Origin: Henricia sp. BOLD:AAB3569
Lineage: Eukaryota > Echinodermata > Asteroidea > Spinulosida > Echinasteridae
Length of the DNA: 64,000 bases
Direction of reading: 5' to 3'
Assembly: GCA_037783545.1 (NCBI GenBank)
Contig: JBBELK010000060.1
Coordinates: forward strand, 3,038,001-3,102,000
Part shown: in pieces, positions 34,275-47,200 of the stretch
Layout: each line of letters starts with the position of its first letter
Position numbering within the stretch: the first letter of the stretch is position 1
The notes under the pieces: generated by a model
What the model was told of the DNA's origin: nothing
The model's database searches: none
Seen by the model: the letters and a program-made list of their open reading frames with translations, nothing else
Position numbers and translations under genes: made by a program

Positions 34275-34816
34275 AAGTTAGTACCATGAACACAGAGAAA
34301 AAGAGACAAATGACTCCTGGGTCTGTCTGCACTAAAGGGGTAAATTTATGTGTTTTTTGGGGGCGGGATGGGAACGAATTTTTTTTATATAAAGAATGTA
34401 CTGTAGGTGGTCACCCTGCTGCCTTTTGAGGTGCAATATATCTTCATAAAACAACTTAAACTAAATATATTTTATTTTGAGATAAGATACAGGACTTTGT
34501 GCAAAATTAGGGTCTCCCCAACCAAAACCCTTACGATGGAAAAAATAATAGCTCCTGTCCCCCACTATTAATTGTTGCCCCCACCACCCCTCCCCCGCGC
34601 TGCTCCACCCCTTAGTTGGGGATTTTGGTCACGATTTTCATGCCCCAGGGTGGGGACTTTGACCCATAGAAATCAACTGTTCATCGCACCTGGGAGCAAA
34701 ACGTGCATGTTTTGCCCCCATGGGTGGGGATTTTGTCACCTAAATTTTGCCCCAGGGGTTGGGAATTTGTCACTCGAAAAGTGACAATCCCCACCTTTTA
34801 GGTGGGGCAGCCGTGG

Positions 34817-34873
34817 GGTGGGGGGGTTGGGGGGGGGGGGGGGGGGGGGGGGTGGGGGGGGGGGGGGGGGGGG
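34817..34873. repeat. Poly-G tract
   Basis: Almost unbroken G over about 55 bp. On the minus strand it is C-rich and would fall in or just past the tetraspanin 3' UTR. Its length in the assembly may be unreliable. Confidence 0.9.
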
Positions 34874-35151
34874 TAAACAAATGATAGGTGCATTACTCAC
34901 ATACAGTAATGTATTATTACTCACATACAGTAATGTATTTAAGAAAACACTTAGAATTTCAGGAAAAAAACACCTATATTTTGAGTCACTGCAGCGGCAA
35001 CATGGGGCAAATAAAATGCTTTTGTGTGTCTTAGTTATTTGGGCCCATTAGTGCGGACAGACCCTTTAGTGAAAATCAGCAACAAACACATGAATTTCTA
35101 TCTGAAATGGGTTGAAAATGATATTTACATGTACCTAAATGACATGACGGG

Positions 35152-35226
35152 CTACAAGAAAGCACTAGGATTAGCTCTTGGGTCCTTCTGGTTCCGATAT
35201 CGGAGAGCTAACCACACACCAATCAA
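35152..35226 (-). CDS. Tetraspanin exon 5 (C-terminus)
   Basis: Acceptor GTCCTGCTGCAG. It encodes [20 protein letters not shown] then SAFL and TAG at 35154-35152. The tail is essentially identical to vertebrate TSPAN13/31. Confidence 0.96.
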   Translation of the reverse strand: MIGVWLALRYRNQKDPRANPSAFL

Positions 35227-38200
35227 CTGCAGCAGGACGCAGCATGTAGGCACAAAAAGGAAAGCAAAGAAAGACAGAATGAGGGGAAGAGAAATAAGAA
35301 ATTGACAAATGAACAAAAAGAACGAGAAATGGGTTAAATTATAAATGGTTTTGAGGAGGTCAGGTTTAATTCTAGCAATTTCAAAAAAGCAAGTGAATCA
35401 ATATTTGTTTTGGAAGTTATCAGTTCCACAAAAAGCATGGATTGTTAGTGTCCCAATGTATTCCCATTTGTAGCAAAGCACACTGTATGTACATGATACC
35501 AAGGTTTTAACATGCCCATATAAAACCTCAGACTAGACGTACTTCTACCTGTTCTTCCACTGCCCTCGTGCAAACAGATAGATGCATGTGGGTACCTACA
35601 CGTGTGTTCTTCATTCAAAAGCAGTGCAAGTGCAATGTTACTTGTACATGTAAACAGTGTTGGAACGAGTCTCCATCTACTCAAGTCGAGCCAAACTTCC
35701 TTTGAGTTACAAGTCAAGTCAGACACGCGGTCAAGTCAGGTCATACCGTAGGTACATGTAGTAACCATAAGGCCAATGAAATTAGATTACTAGTTTCTCG
35801 TCAACCATTTATCAAATTTTGGTGAGGGATTTTTTAAATTATTCATTATTCATTATTTAATCAAGGAAAAATACAACCTTTACACATACACGAACTGCCA
35901 TTTAGAAACTGATTATTAAGGCTATGAACTCGCCCAGAAATGGTTTGGTGCCAGTATCAATTCCACTGAGTTATACCGGGTAGCTTGTGTTTGGAGGAAC
36001 AAGTTGAGATGACAAAATTATGGGAATTGACAAAGGAGATGTCTGGTTATATTTGAATATAAACACAAAAGCTGCAAAACACAGACTTGGACTGCACAAC
36101 TCAAATGGAAACTGTTCACTTGGGAGTAGTTTGCATCTGATTTTTACCCTTTTTTGCAAAATAATGAAATTTTGCCATAATTAAATTTTTTGGTGCGGGG
36201 TCAAAATCACATGCGGGCGCCGACGAGAAACTAGTAATCTAATTTCATTGGCCTAACAGTAAATTTGTTCAAGCCTATTTGAAAATTAGTCTGCTGGATC
36301 TTGCAGCCATACATTGTGCTCAGGTTTTTGTTCCTGAAATCCGATTCTGACCCAAACAATAGCAAAAATCTGCTAAATTTTCTTACCAAACAAATATTAA
36401 ATGTCCTTTTTGGCAGATCTATAGTCCGAGTCTAAAAGTCCCAGTCAAATCAAGTCATTTCTGTTAGTGACTCCATTTGCAAAGTGACGAATCCAAGTCA
36501 AGTCATTTGAGGTTGAGGCTTGAGTCAAGTCAAGTTAGTAAACATTGGGACGCAAGTCGACTTGAGTCGTGAGTCCGAGTCATTACAACACTGTGTACAT
36601 ACATGTACCTCCAGGTGCGATTTACAATACAAGCACTAAAAACCAGAGATTTACATACATGAAGTGACATACATGTAAGCAACCACAGCAATCTACCATA
36701 TAGAGTAGCTATATGCAATAGTACATGGTGCCCAAAACCATGCAAATATGGTGTCCAAAAGTACATGTATGCTAATGGAAGGCGCAGTTACACACGTCTT
36801 AGACAGTATTCAGTTCTACAGTATTTGAACATACCTCTGTAAAACTAAAAAAGAGGCCCAATCCACCCGAATAGTGTAGTCCTTGATAAAATACTGCATC
36901 TAGCTTCCCGAAACACGTGTCACAGGCAAATGTGCAGTTTGTTGGAGCTAGGCCTTTACAGCACGGCACCTGGAGGGAAATGCAGCATTGTAAATCTCAG
37001 GGATACTAGCAGCCTTTCATTTATTTATTCCTGATAATACAAGGTTCCTGTTAAGACAAAGTAATATGCAAAGTTCCCAAGGACCTCTCATTAACTATGA
37101 CCCCGTTCTCACTAGAGAAATCACTTCGTTCGACGAAGATTAGTTAATCATCGTTGGTTAATGAAGCGTGCATTCACATATCACTTAACGAAGATCGAAT
37201 GAAGAGCGGTACCGTCCACATTAGGTGGCTACTAATGAAGATTGAATGAGGCTGTGGGAGGCCACTATGATTAGTTGCACGTGCGCGTCCAGTGTCAAGC
37301 GTCGAGCATCAAGTGTCTGATGCGCTGTGTGGTTTTCGAGTGGCGCGTCAAAAAAACTACCCTGCCAAATCGTTTCGTCGAACGAAGGGAGTGTTCACAT
37401 TACAAATTTGCTTCGTCGAATAAAGCGACCTCTTCGTCGAATGAAGTGATCTGCTTCATCGAATGAAGAGATTCCAATCATCGTCGAATTAAGAGGTGTG
37501 CGTTCACATCAGGAAAAAACTTCGTAGAATCTTCGCCGAATAAAGAGATTTCCCTAGTGAGAACGGGGTCAATGATCGACTGTATCGTGATATTTAATGC
37601 AATGGTTTCATGCAATTTTACAATGGTTTCTGTAGTTGAGCAGTTTACTTTGCCGTGCTGCCAAAACCACACAATGGGACACTGAGTCGTTTTGTGGCGG
37701 CAAACATAACGGTCCCACGTGCCCAGTCCACTATTGTTTCTTGTCAATCTTGCGCTATTGTGTGCATGCTCAAAATGACACAAACAAAAATGGACTGATC
37801 ACATGGGACCGTTATGGGACTAAAAAAAAAAACATGAAAGTGACTAAAAAAACAACATGAAAGTGAACCAACCCCCATTTTGCACCTCAATTTCAAGACA
37901 ATGGTGCTCAGTGATGCATGACCCTAGGAAAGTAACAAATAAGTCATTGGAAATCACATATCTTTTGCTTTAAGATGCTACCGGTACCATGGTTTTTTCT
38001 GGCAAACAGTCTGGTGAAAACAACGTTTCGAAGTTGGATTACCCTTTTTTTAAAAAACACCCTGTATAATGGTCATAATTGTAAGAACTCTGGATGCAGC
38101 AATAGGGCGACATTTCGGGAAGCCTCTCCCCGGGGACCACCGAAATTTCGGCAAGAGTCACTAAAAATGACACCTTATTTTTTTACCCAAAGCTTCCAAA

Positions 38201-41200
38201 AATGGTTACAGACCCAAGAGAATTGGTTCTAGACCTAATAAAAATGGTTCTCGATTTTAAAACAAATTTGTTTTGACCTAAAAAAATGATTTAAAAAAAA
38301 TAAAATATTAGGGCGACACCAAATTGTCGCCCTATCCTAGCATCCATAGTTTTTGTGATACGATTGTAATACTTCAGATAATGTAATTCGGATTGTAATT
38401 GTTTTGTAAGAAAGTATTGGACAAAAATGTTCCTGTGTGACTGTGTGTGACCCTGTCCTAATTAAATGATAAACGGGACTCTGAATGACAGAATTCCTTC
38501 TCTGACCTCACTGCAGCTGGGATGGGTCGTGTCGGAGCCGTTAAATCCGCAGCAGTTCAGACCCTTCTGTATATCCTTTTTCGTCTCGTTGCTGGAGTTC
38601 TCCCAGCTCGCGTTGACTAGACGCGATCTTTGTACCTCCCCAAGAGCCAGGCAAGAAATGGAGACGGAGAACTGGATCAGAAACACCATGAACAAAATCA
38701 CCATGTACTGCGGGAGAGTAAGGCTAAGGAAAATCATGTGTCTGCATCCAAATCAAAGGATTCAACAAATTTTATACGATCAAGCAAAATCAGTCAAAAT
38801 CCAGCAATCTTTGTTTTCAGATATGAGCCAAATACATTCATACGGGTGAAGAAAAAAAATCGAAATAATAATTTTTTTTTTTTACCAAAACAAAATGGAA
38901 CGTTATTAATTGAAGGCCACCGTTTGTTTATGTGTAAAGGCGAACTGCTGGCAGCGGCTTTCCAGTCGGAAGTAGACATTTCTTCCGAGCCGCTGTGAGC
39001 GGCGACGTAGTGAAAGAGTTAATGTAATTTAGAAGAGAATTGGTAAAAAAAATGACTTTTTAAATCCCATCTACATGTAGCTTCGATGATTGTCAAAAAA
39101 ACAAACTTTTTTTTCAAAAGAAGCCCATATTTGACGCTGTATTAAATAATTGTAACCTTTTAAACAGATGTTTTATTCAAATGGGTTTTCACTAATATGG
39201 AAATAATGTACAGTGAATCTTGTCTACGGTATAGGGGCCACCCTCGGGACTGTAAAAAACGGGCCACTATAAACAGATGGCCTCTTTATACTAGTGCTGG
39301 GAGTTACCGTTTATTTTTCTAAACGTTTCAACATCAATTTAACGTTCGTTTAAACGTTTAAACGAATAGTAAACATTAAAAAAGCGCGCTCGCAATATAA
39401 AGTTCTTTGACCTGGTATAATGTGCGTTCGCGAGGCACCACTGACACTTTATTGAATTGGAGCATACATGATGCAGGCCACGAAAGTTCAGCTAGGCTTT
39501 GCTGTAATTGGATATTTTCGAGATAAGTCACTCAAACCCATTTTTATTGATTAAATGAAAATACAAAAGGTAGCCTAGTTCAGGGTGTAAAAATTCACAA
39601 AGACTCGGTGAATAGCTTTGACTTCAACTTGCAAGTTGCAACCGTGGAAAATCAATAAAAGCTCCAATACAACTACGATCGTCGGCTCCTCAAAGGTTAC
39701 CGCCCTGCTTTGATGTCAACTTGCAAGTTGTTGAAACCACAGAACTTTTACGAACGTACGATCGTCGACTCCACAAAGGTTACCCTGCTACACGGCGCCA
39801 TGCAACAAGACTAAATTGTTTTGACGTCAACTTGCAAGTTGCAACTGAAGAAAATCAATAACAGTTCCAACAGGCACAACTATGATCGTCGGCTCCACAA
39901 TGGTTACCGCCCTGCTTTGAATTCAACTTGCAAGATGAAACCGAAAACAAACAGTAAAATCGCTTCCGCCCGCAAACGCAACTGTGCATGGTCGGCTTGA
40001 AACCACAAAGGTTACCGACCGTTGGGCTCATCACAGCGGTATGCTGCCTGATTCTTTCAGAATAAAACTGACACTTTAGACATTTGCGGCGGCGCAAACC
40101 TGCCATTAGATTTTTGAAAAGGGAGGATCATTTTTTTCACAAGTTGGTTTCGGATATCCGTTTAGCATTTTTCTAAACGGATAGTTACATTTCGGTCGTT
40201 TAAACGTTTACACGGTCCCAGCATTACTTTATACAGGTTGCTTTAGGATATTGTACACATGGCATTTGGGACCAAAGACGGGTGGCCACTATAAGCAGGT
40301 GGCTTCTTTACCAAGGTGGCCTTAATGGCAGGTTTGACTGCACACTCAAATGAATATGTCAAAATACCCAAAATGACCAGAGCCTTGATCGCAACAAAAA
40401 TGCTGAATGGCAATCTCCCGAAACTGGGGAATTTTCATTAAGGTGAAATGTCAATGACAAATTTTCTCTGCATACAAACGACACAACTACTTCATAATAT
40501 CGCCCACTAAAACAGCTTGGTTGTCAAGGATACAAAGAAGAGGCTGATTTGGTGGTGCTTGATGGCGCCAAACAAGCCCAGTATAGCCACCCCAAACAGA
40601 AAGATACCGCAGGCAATAATGCCGCCCACGATGTACATGCTGGACACATAGGCAGCGCTCTTGGCAACTGGCGGTACGATGATTAGGATTAACGCTACAA
40701 TCTGCAGGAAAGAAGACAGAAAGAAAAAACTGCAATTGTTAATAAATGTGTTTGATTAACTCACATTTTGGACTGATCCGTTTAATACTGATACACGTAG
40801 GTGATGGTAGGTCCACAAAACAATCAGATGTACTGTACATTATTCTACCCATTGAGGACAGTGTACATCTAAATCTGATCAGTAGTTTTTTTATGTAGGC
40901 CTACAGGGTGTCCCAGAAAAAGATAAACAAAACAAAAAGACCAATAATAAGTTTTAAAATCTTTTACTTAGCATGCTTAGTGCTCTCATTGAAAACATGA
41001 AATGTTTGAAAATAAAATGATTTTAAAAGTAATTAATTGTCTTTTTTTATCCTGTTTATCTGTTTGTATCTACAGTATAAACTTAATCTGGTTCAAAGCT
41101 ATTTCTGACAGGGTAATTTTAAACCATTGGTGCTCAGTCATCCATGAACATATTATGAATTTCTTGGTGTTATAAGAAAGAGAACACACTAATAAAATGG

Positions 41201-44200
41201 ATAGTAGTTGCCATTTTCCAAAATTCTCAGTAAAAACCAAGTAATTCACATTTTAATTTCTCATTATGCATGCAAGCACCCTTCAAGGGACTGAACTAAT
41301 GTGAGCTTTATAGGATACATTCAGAGAGTGCTATATTAAATGCATACACAATGAATAAAATAACAGCTGGGATTTTTTCTTTTTTAAAAATGGAATTACA
41401 ATCAGTTTTTCAGGATTTACAATTCCATCAAGGATGCATGAAGAACGTGTTTAAAATCAAACAACCTGAATATGGGTCTTTCTATAAATTAGGGGTCCAA
41501 AAGTGTGACATTTGGTGTCCCCCGTTACACCTGATATGTGTTATTTTTCGTACAAAAATCATTAAAATGGATTTTAAACCATTTTGTATGAATTGTACAT
41601 GTACTTTTTATGCACACACTCTTTGAGATGGAAAGTATTTAAAGAATGTGTCCTGAATTTACAAAAACGAGATGTAAAATGTAACGGGGGACACCAACAA
41701 TAAAACATTGGACCCCTAATTTATAGAAAGACCCATATGCGAGTGTTAAGACCACATTATGTTTATAACAAGGACAAATTCAGGTCCCAATCCTTCCTTC
41801 TTCAGATATTGCTTTCATTCCTGGGGCCAATTTCATAGAGCTGCTTAAGCATGAAAAATTGCTTAAGCATGAAAAATTGCTTAAGCATCAAAAAAAAAAT
41901 TGCTTAAGCATGAAAAATTGCTTAAGCATGAAAAATTGCTTAAGCATGAAAAATGTTGCTTGATAAAGTGAGGTTAACAGCAAAATGTTCATGTGATTGT
42001 CATGGTAATGAACAGTCCTGTAACACTGGTCATACCACAATTTCTATCACATGAAATTTTTGCTGGTAACCTCACTTTATCAAGCAACGTTTTTCATGCT
42101 TAAGCAATTTTTCCTACTTAAGCAGCTCTATGAAATTGGCCCCTGATCATACACGGTTCCTGTTAAAGGCCCTATGTATCATTTGCAAAATAAATATTTT
42201 TACAGATTCGTGGAATAAGAGTGTAACATATCTAAGGAAGAATGTTGGTAAGCTAGCCTGAAGAAATTTTAGCTACATGTACTTAGATGCATTAATGCTT
42301 CAGAAAACCGTGAATGGTACAAAAGTCCCGTGCACGGGACTTTTTTGAAAACCACCTTCGGTTATCAATTTCCAGCATGAAATACCATTTTGAACGGAAA
42401 TAAATTCAAGTGGTGTTTGTTACCATTGCTATCAACACTTTGAGTAAGGTTTTTCTTGTCAACTCATGAAAACAAAATTGGGTCATTGCAAATGATTCAA
42501 TAGGCCTTTAAAACCAGTTAACGCCAGGATTATTTCAAACATTGCTGTCTGTAGGCGAGGGTTTATTTTTAGTTGAAGCATGGAGAAAGGAGAACAAATG
42601 AACTCATTAACCATGCATGGTAAAGTATTATGTCGATACACCGTGATTGTACACCCAAATGTCGCTTTGCTATTTACCGTTTTGCCCATTTCCCTCGTAA
42701 ATTACTGTGAGTGTAGACATCAAATGCAGTACAGTACTTAACAAGTGAATTTCCCCTAAACGTGTTAACAAGTCTTCCGGTACACTGATACGTAAATCTT
42801 GGCGCGTTTAAAAGACCTACGGCGTCAAGTGGTTAAAAAGCAAGGTAGCTCCTATTTGTAAACTCCCAAGGACCCCTTATTAATCAGCTCCAACTTTAAA
42901 TCTCTTCCACAAAAAAAACCAAAATGAATAAAAACAAAAAGCACATAAAAACCAAACAAAGTCTGCGTACATTGTGTATGTACAACACATATTGTAGAAA
43001 ATCTTCCTCAGAAAATATTTGTTGTTTTTCACATTAATATAAAAAGAATTTCACAAGGAAAAAAAAACAGCATCAATAGCCTCTGCTATATTTAGCTGCA
43101 CTGAAGACAGGATTCTACGAATAATTAATGATGTGTGTACATGCAAATATCCAGTGACTGATTAACAGGCTACAGACCAATCCAGTAACTAAGGTATCTT
43201 TCCCTGCAACTCCGCCATAGCTGGGGGTATCCAGTGCATGGGCTGTGCGTTTTGTGTTGCTGTTAGAACGAAAAACACTAATCCATTACATGCACGAACG
43301 CGCCTCCTTCGCGTACACGCGACGCGCCTGCCTTTGCGTACACGCGACGCGCCGCCTTCGCGCACACACAACCCTACAAAGATGCGCAACTTGTTCGAAG
43401 TAAACAAATGCAGCTTCAGCAACAGCAAAAACATACAGTTCATTCAGTGGAAGCCCCCCAGCTATGGCGGATGTACAGGGAAGGAGACCTTAGTTACCGG
43501 ATTGGTGTATACATACATGTAAATAGAGAGAAACTATGATACACCGACACATGTACGGTACGTATGGTATGGATGTACATTTGTACGTATGCACTGAGTC
43601 ACAGAACCAAAAATATCCGAGTGGGAGCGTGCAACCCATCAGACAAGTCAGGGGCACAAAAGCTCCAGCATCAAAACAAACACTTCTCCTGGCCTGAGAT
43701 TTTATACGGACGACAAGTAATGTTTCTGATGCTAGCATTGCTGGCTCAACCAACCAACCAACCAACCAACCATCAATTCTATTTGGTCATCATTAACTGA
43801 CATTTTCTTCCGACATTTTCCTGCAAGAAGTATTTTTCAGTTAGTACATGTACCGGTACATGTACTTGTACAGTATGCTCAGCTCTCTCTCATTATTCTG
43901 GGCCGTCAGGATTACATGCATTTTGCCATCTTATACCAGTACTCAGTTAAATCGGAGCAGCAGCTACATGTAAGTAGGCATACGTAAATTACAATCCAAA
44001 ATAGGCCACCCCAAGCCTACCGTGTACGTATGTGCTAGACTACAAATATTGTGCAAATATTAGTATTAATACCAAAAACTGAAGGCAGACTCATTTTTTT
44101 CTTCTGAATTCTGTATCAATTAGGTTTTTGTTGTTGCCCTACCCGATGAACTTGATTAGCACCGTATTCTCAGAGCTTACCCGAGAAACAATGAGAACTT

Positions 44201-47200
44201 CGTAGCATTCTCAGGTGGGACTCTAACCCACGACTGACATACTACATATAGGCAGACATCTTAACCACTCGACCACCGCTAGCTGATGTTGATGTTCACA
44301 TCGGCTGCTCATAACACTGGCCAGCTCGGTGGTTGAGTGGTTTAAAATGTCTGCCTACATGTAGTATGCAGGAGGTTGTGAATTTGAGTCCCACCCGAGC
44401 ATGCTTGGAAGTTATTCTCATTGTGTCTCGGGGAAGAGCCGAGTGCAAGGTGCTAATCAAGTTAAGTTGGGTCCTTAATTGGTTTATTCATTCTCCCTGA
44501 CGCAAGCCAAATCACATTCTGGTGCTGGATTATGTGTTTTGCCGGAGTTATTTCTGGTACACATCTGTAAAAACTGTGGTGTAAATTTAAATTACAAAAG
44601 CATCTGTGGAACCAAAAGGCGTATACTGCCGTTTTCCACATTGTACAAAACTTAGAACTATGTAACTAAAAAGGTACGTATGTAAATGTGGTCAGCCCAT
44701 TTTAAACTGTAGGCCTACACGTACATTTCTATACATGTAGGGACATGTACATGTAGGTGTGAATATGTGCCTGAGGTGAATCCCAAGGGCAATTACCTGT
44801 ATGACATCATCACATACATTATATATCCCACTGGCTAAAACGATGGAGGTTTTTGATGGACTGAAAGAGCCATTTTTATTTTTTACATAATACATCATGT
44901 ACACTGTACATGTAGTTCTCAACACAAATGAAGGGCATACATGTATACATAGTTTTGCCTTGCTGTACCGTATCCGTAGTTCTATATATATATTTAAAAA
45001 AAAAAACAACAACAATATACAAATAATGAATGGTTATGAGTTCAATGGTACGAATATTTTCATGAGTTAAAAGATGTAATGTTCCATTCAACGTGGCGGA
45101 GCTGAGTTGAATGGAATAAATCCATCTTTCAACGAATGAAAATATTTGTTCCATTGAACAATGGAAAACATTCATTATTTGTTTTATATAAAGCCCAAAG
45201 AGATCATTATCATTTGATTGGAGAACACCCAACAGCCTAAAAATATGAAAAAGTACTTAAAGGGACATACCGGCTTTGTTAGGCTATTTTGGGCTCGAAA
45301 TAGACCCATACATGATTTTGAAAGTCTATCCGAAATAGACTAAAGAGAACCTGAAAAGAAACCACCAAACTTAGCAATTTTTTAGCATTTTAAAAAAAAT
45401 CAAGGTCACGTGATTTATCAGGACCAGATTCTGGTTCCGATAAATCATGTGCTCTTGGAGTTAGTTTTATTTCCAGCCGCAGAAACCAGCGCGAAGTGCG
45501 AGTTGCTTTTGTCGATCGCGGTTGGTTTCTCTTCTTGTTGGAAAATAATGTCCTACGAACACTATGTACCGGTACATACCGCATTTTCCAATTTGTACAC
45601 AAATCTGCCAACAGATTTCATAAGACATGTACCGGTAAGAAGGGTTTCTGGGTGTTGATACGGACGAGAGAATCTCTCAGATACTGCGTCTTCGCTTCGT
45701 GGCGATAAATAATATCCGAAGAAAAAAACAGCATAAAGTTGCGTTCGAGTTGCTTCCTCGAGTCAGCGCTGACCTGAGGGATCATGCAAGGTGTGATGAG
45801 TCAGGGAATACAAGGAAACGAGGTTAAACACGTGTCGACCCATATCGAACGCCACCTTTATTTACAAACACATGATACATAATACATCGCGACGGCTGGT
45901 AAAGCGTATAGCCAAATATTTTTCTCTTTTGTTAATTTTAAACATTTCTAGTTAATTACGTGACATTTTGATAATTTTGTTTCACAACGACTATTGAAAA
46001 ATAATTGTCAAGGATGCTAGATCGCTACATTATGTAAAAAGTAAGCCGGTGTGTCCCTTTAAGACCCTAGTCCCTGACATCCCTCGCATCACAATGACCG
46101 ACTCCAAATCTGCCACATGTGCATCTTACACAAATGCGTCTGCTTCAGCGTCGTGCAATGTCACGCGCGTACCGTGCAATGGAAACAGGCGCGCCGTGCA
46201 AAAACTTGTATGGAACAAAATTGCACGGTTGGTGACGTAGCATTAAATGGTTAAATTATTTAATGCATGTGACCTGCTGTCATCCAATCAAATGACAGGG
46301 ATCTACTTGGGCATTATATAATATTAAATATTTGCGGTATTTCAAGCAGCTAATAGCAGGGACAGAACACATGATGTTGCAGTAGTTGCACCCAAGTCAG
46401 GGCTCGAAATAGATCCATACATTTAAAAGTCAGATGCGTGCTTCTTTTAATCAAGTCTTGCAAATGCAATAAGTAAACTGCCCCCAGCAATTCACGTGAC
46501 CCTGATGCACTATGCAAACAGGAAATACCCTAAGTAAATAGATGATTTTAGACTCTATGCTTGACAGTCTGCTTCTTTGTGGATGTTTTTCTTGTGATTT
46601 TGCATATGGGTCATTCCATAAATACGGGACCCAGTGTCCCCCTTTACGTCGTGACACTTCCGGAGTTGATTTTTATACACACCGGGCTTCAGAGAACGGT
46701 TACCCTCAGCATATGAACAATATATTCGTTAATCGAACAACACCTTTGCCTGTTAATATTACCCAAAACATGACGAGAACGATTCAATAAACAGGTGCGA
46801 TCTTCTAAATGCAAGTGTGACATTTTGAAATTTATATTGAAGAATTATTGAAATTTCGCCCATAATATAATTTGAATTTATAGTACAGGTTCTACAGGTG
46901 GGTAAAACCAGAAGCTACCGGTACTTTTTCCAGAAAGAACATAGTCAAAAAATGCCTTGGTGTCCCCACTTACGTCGTTAAACAATTTTCTCGAATATTA
47001 TCAAAACTATGACACCAAGACATGTCTAAATGTTTGGAAATTGTTTCAAATATCCTACACTATTCAGAAATTGCACGGAAATTTCTTCAAAATATTTTGG
47101 TAACTTGAAAAGGCCATTTTTACAAATGCATCAAAATGTCACACTTTGGCCCCCATATTTATGGAATGACCCATATCTAGTAGAACACAGGCATTCAAAT

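Larger units (their letters stand above)
14546..35151. other. Intergenic region between AGMO and the tetraspanin
   Basis: No spliced gene was recognised in these 20.6 kb. It holds the TIR elements, SINEs and Penelope-like remnant listed separately. Repeats without clear ends include 21400-21600 and 30000-30200, which share TTCCTACGAAGATGGCGTC. In 24220-25540, 27806-28589 and 32770-33690 I see nothing definable beyond AT-rich sequence. Confidence 0.6.

Noticed and set aside
34736-35051. Poly-proline and poly-glycine frames
   Set aside because: Products of the G homopolymer.
38466-38998. Plus-strand frames of 122-127 codons
   Set aside because: Antisense to tetraspanin exon 3.
44317-44401. 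Functional tRNA-Leu/Ser
   Set aside because: Stems are degenerate and the copy is one of an inverted SINE pair.
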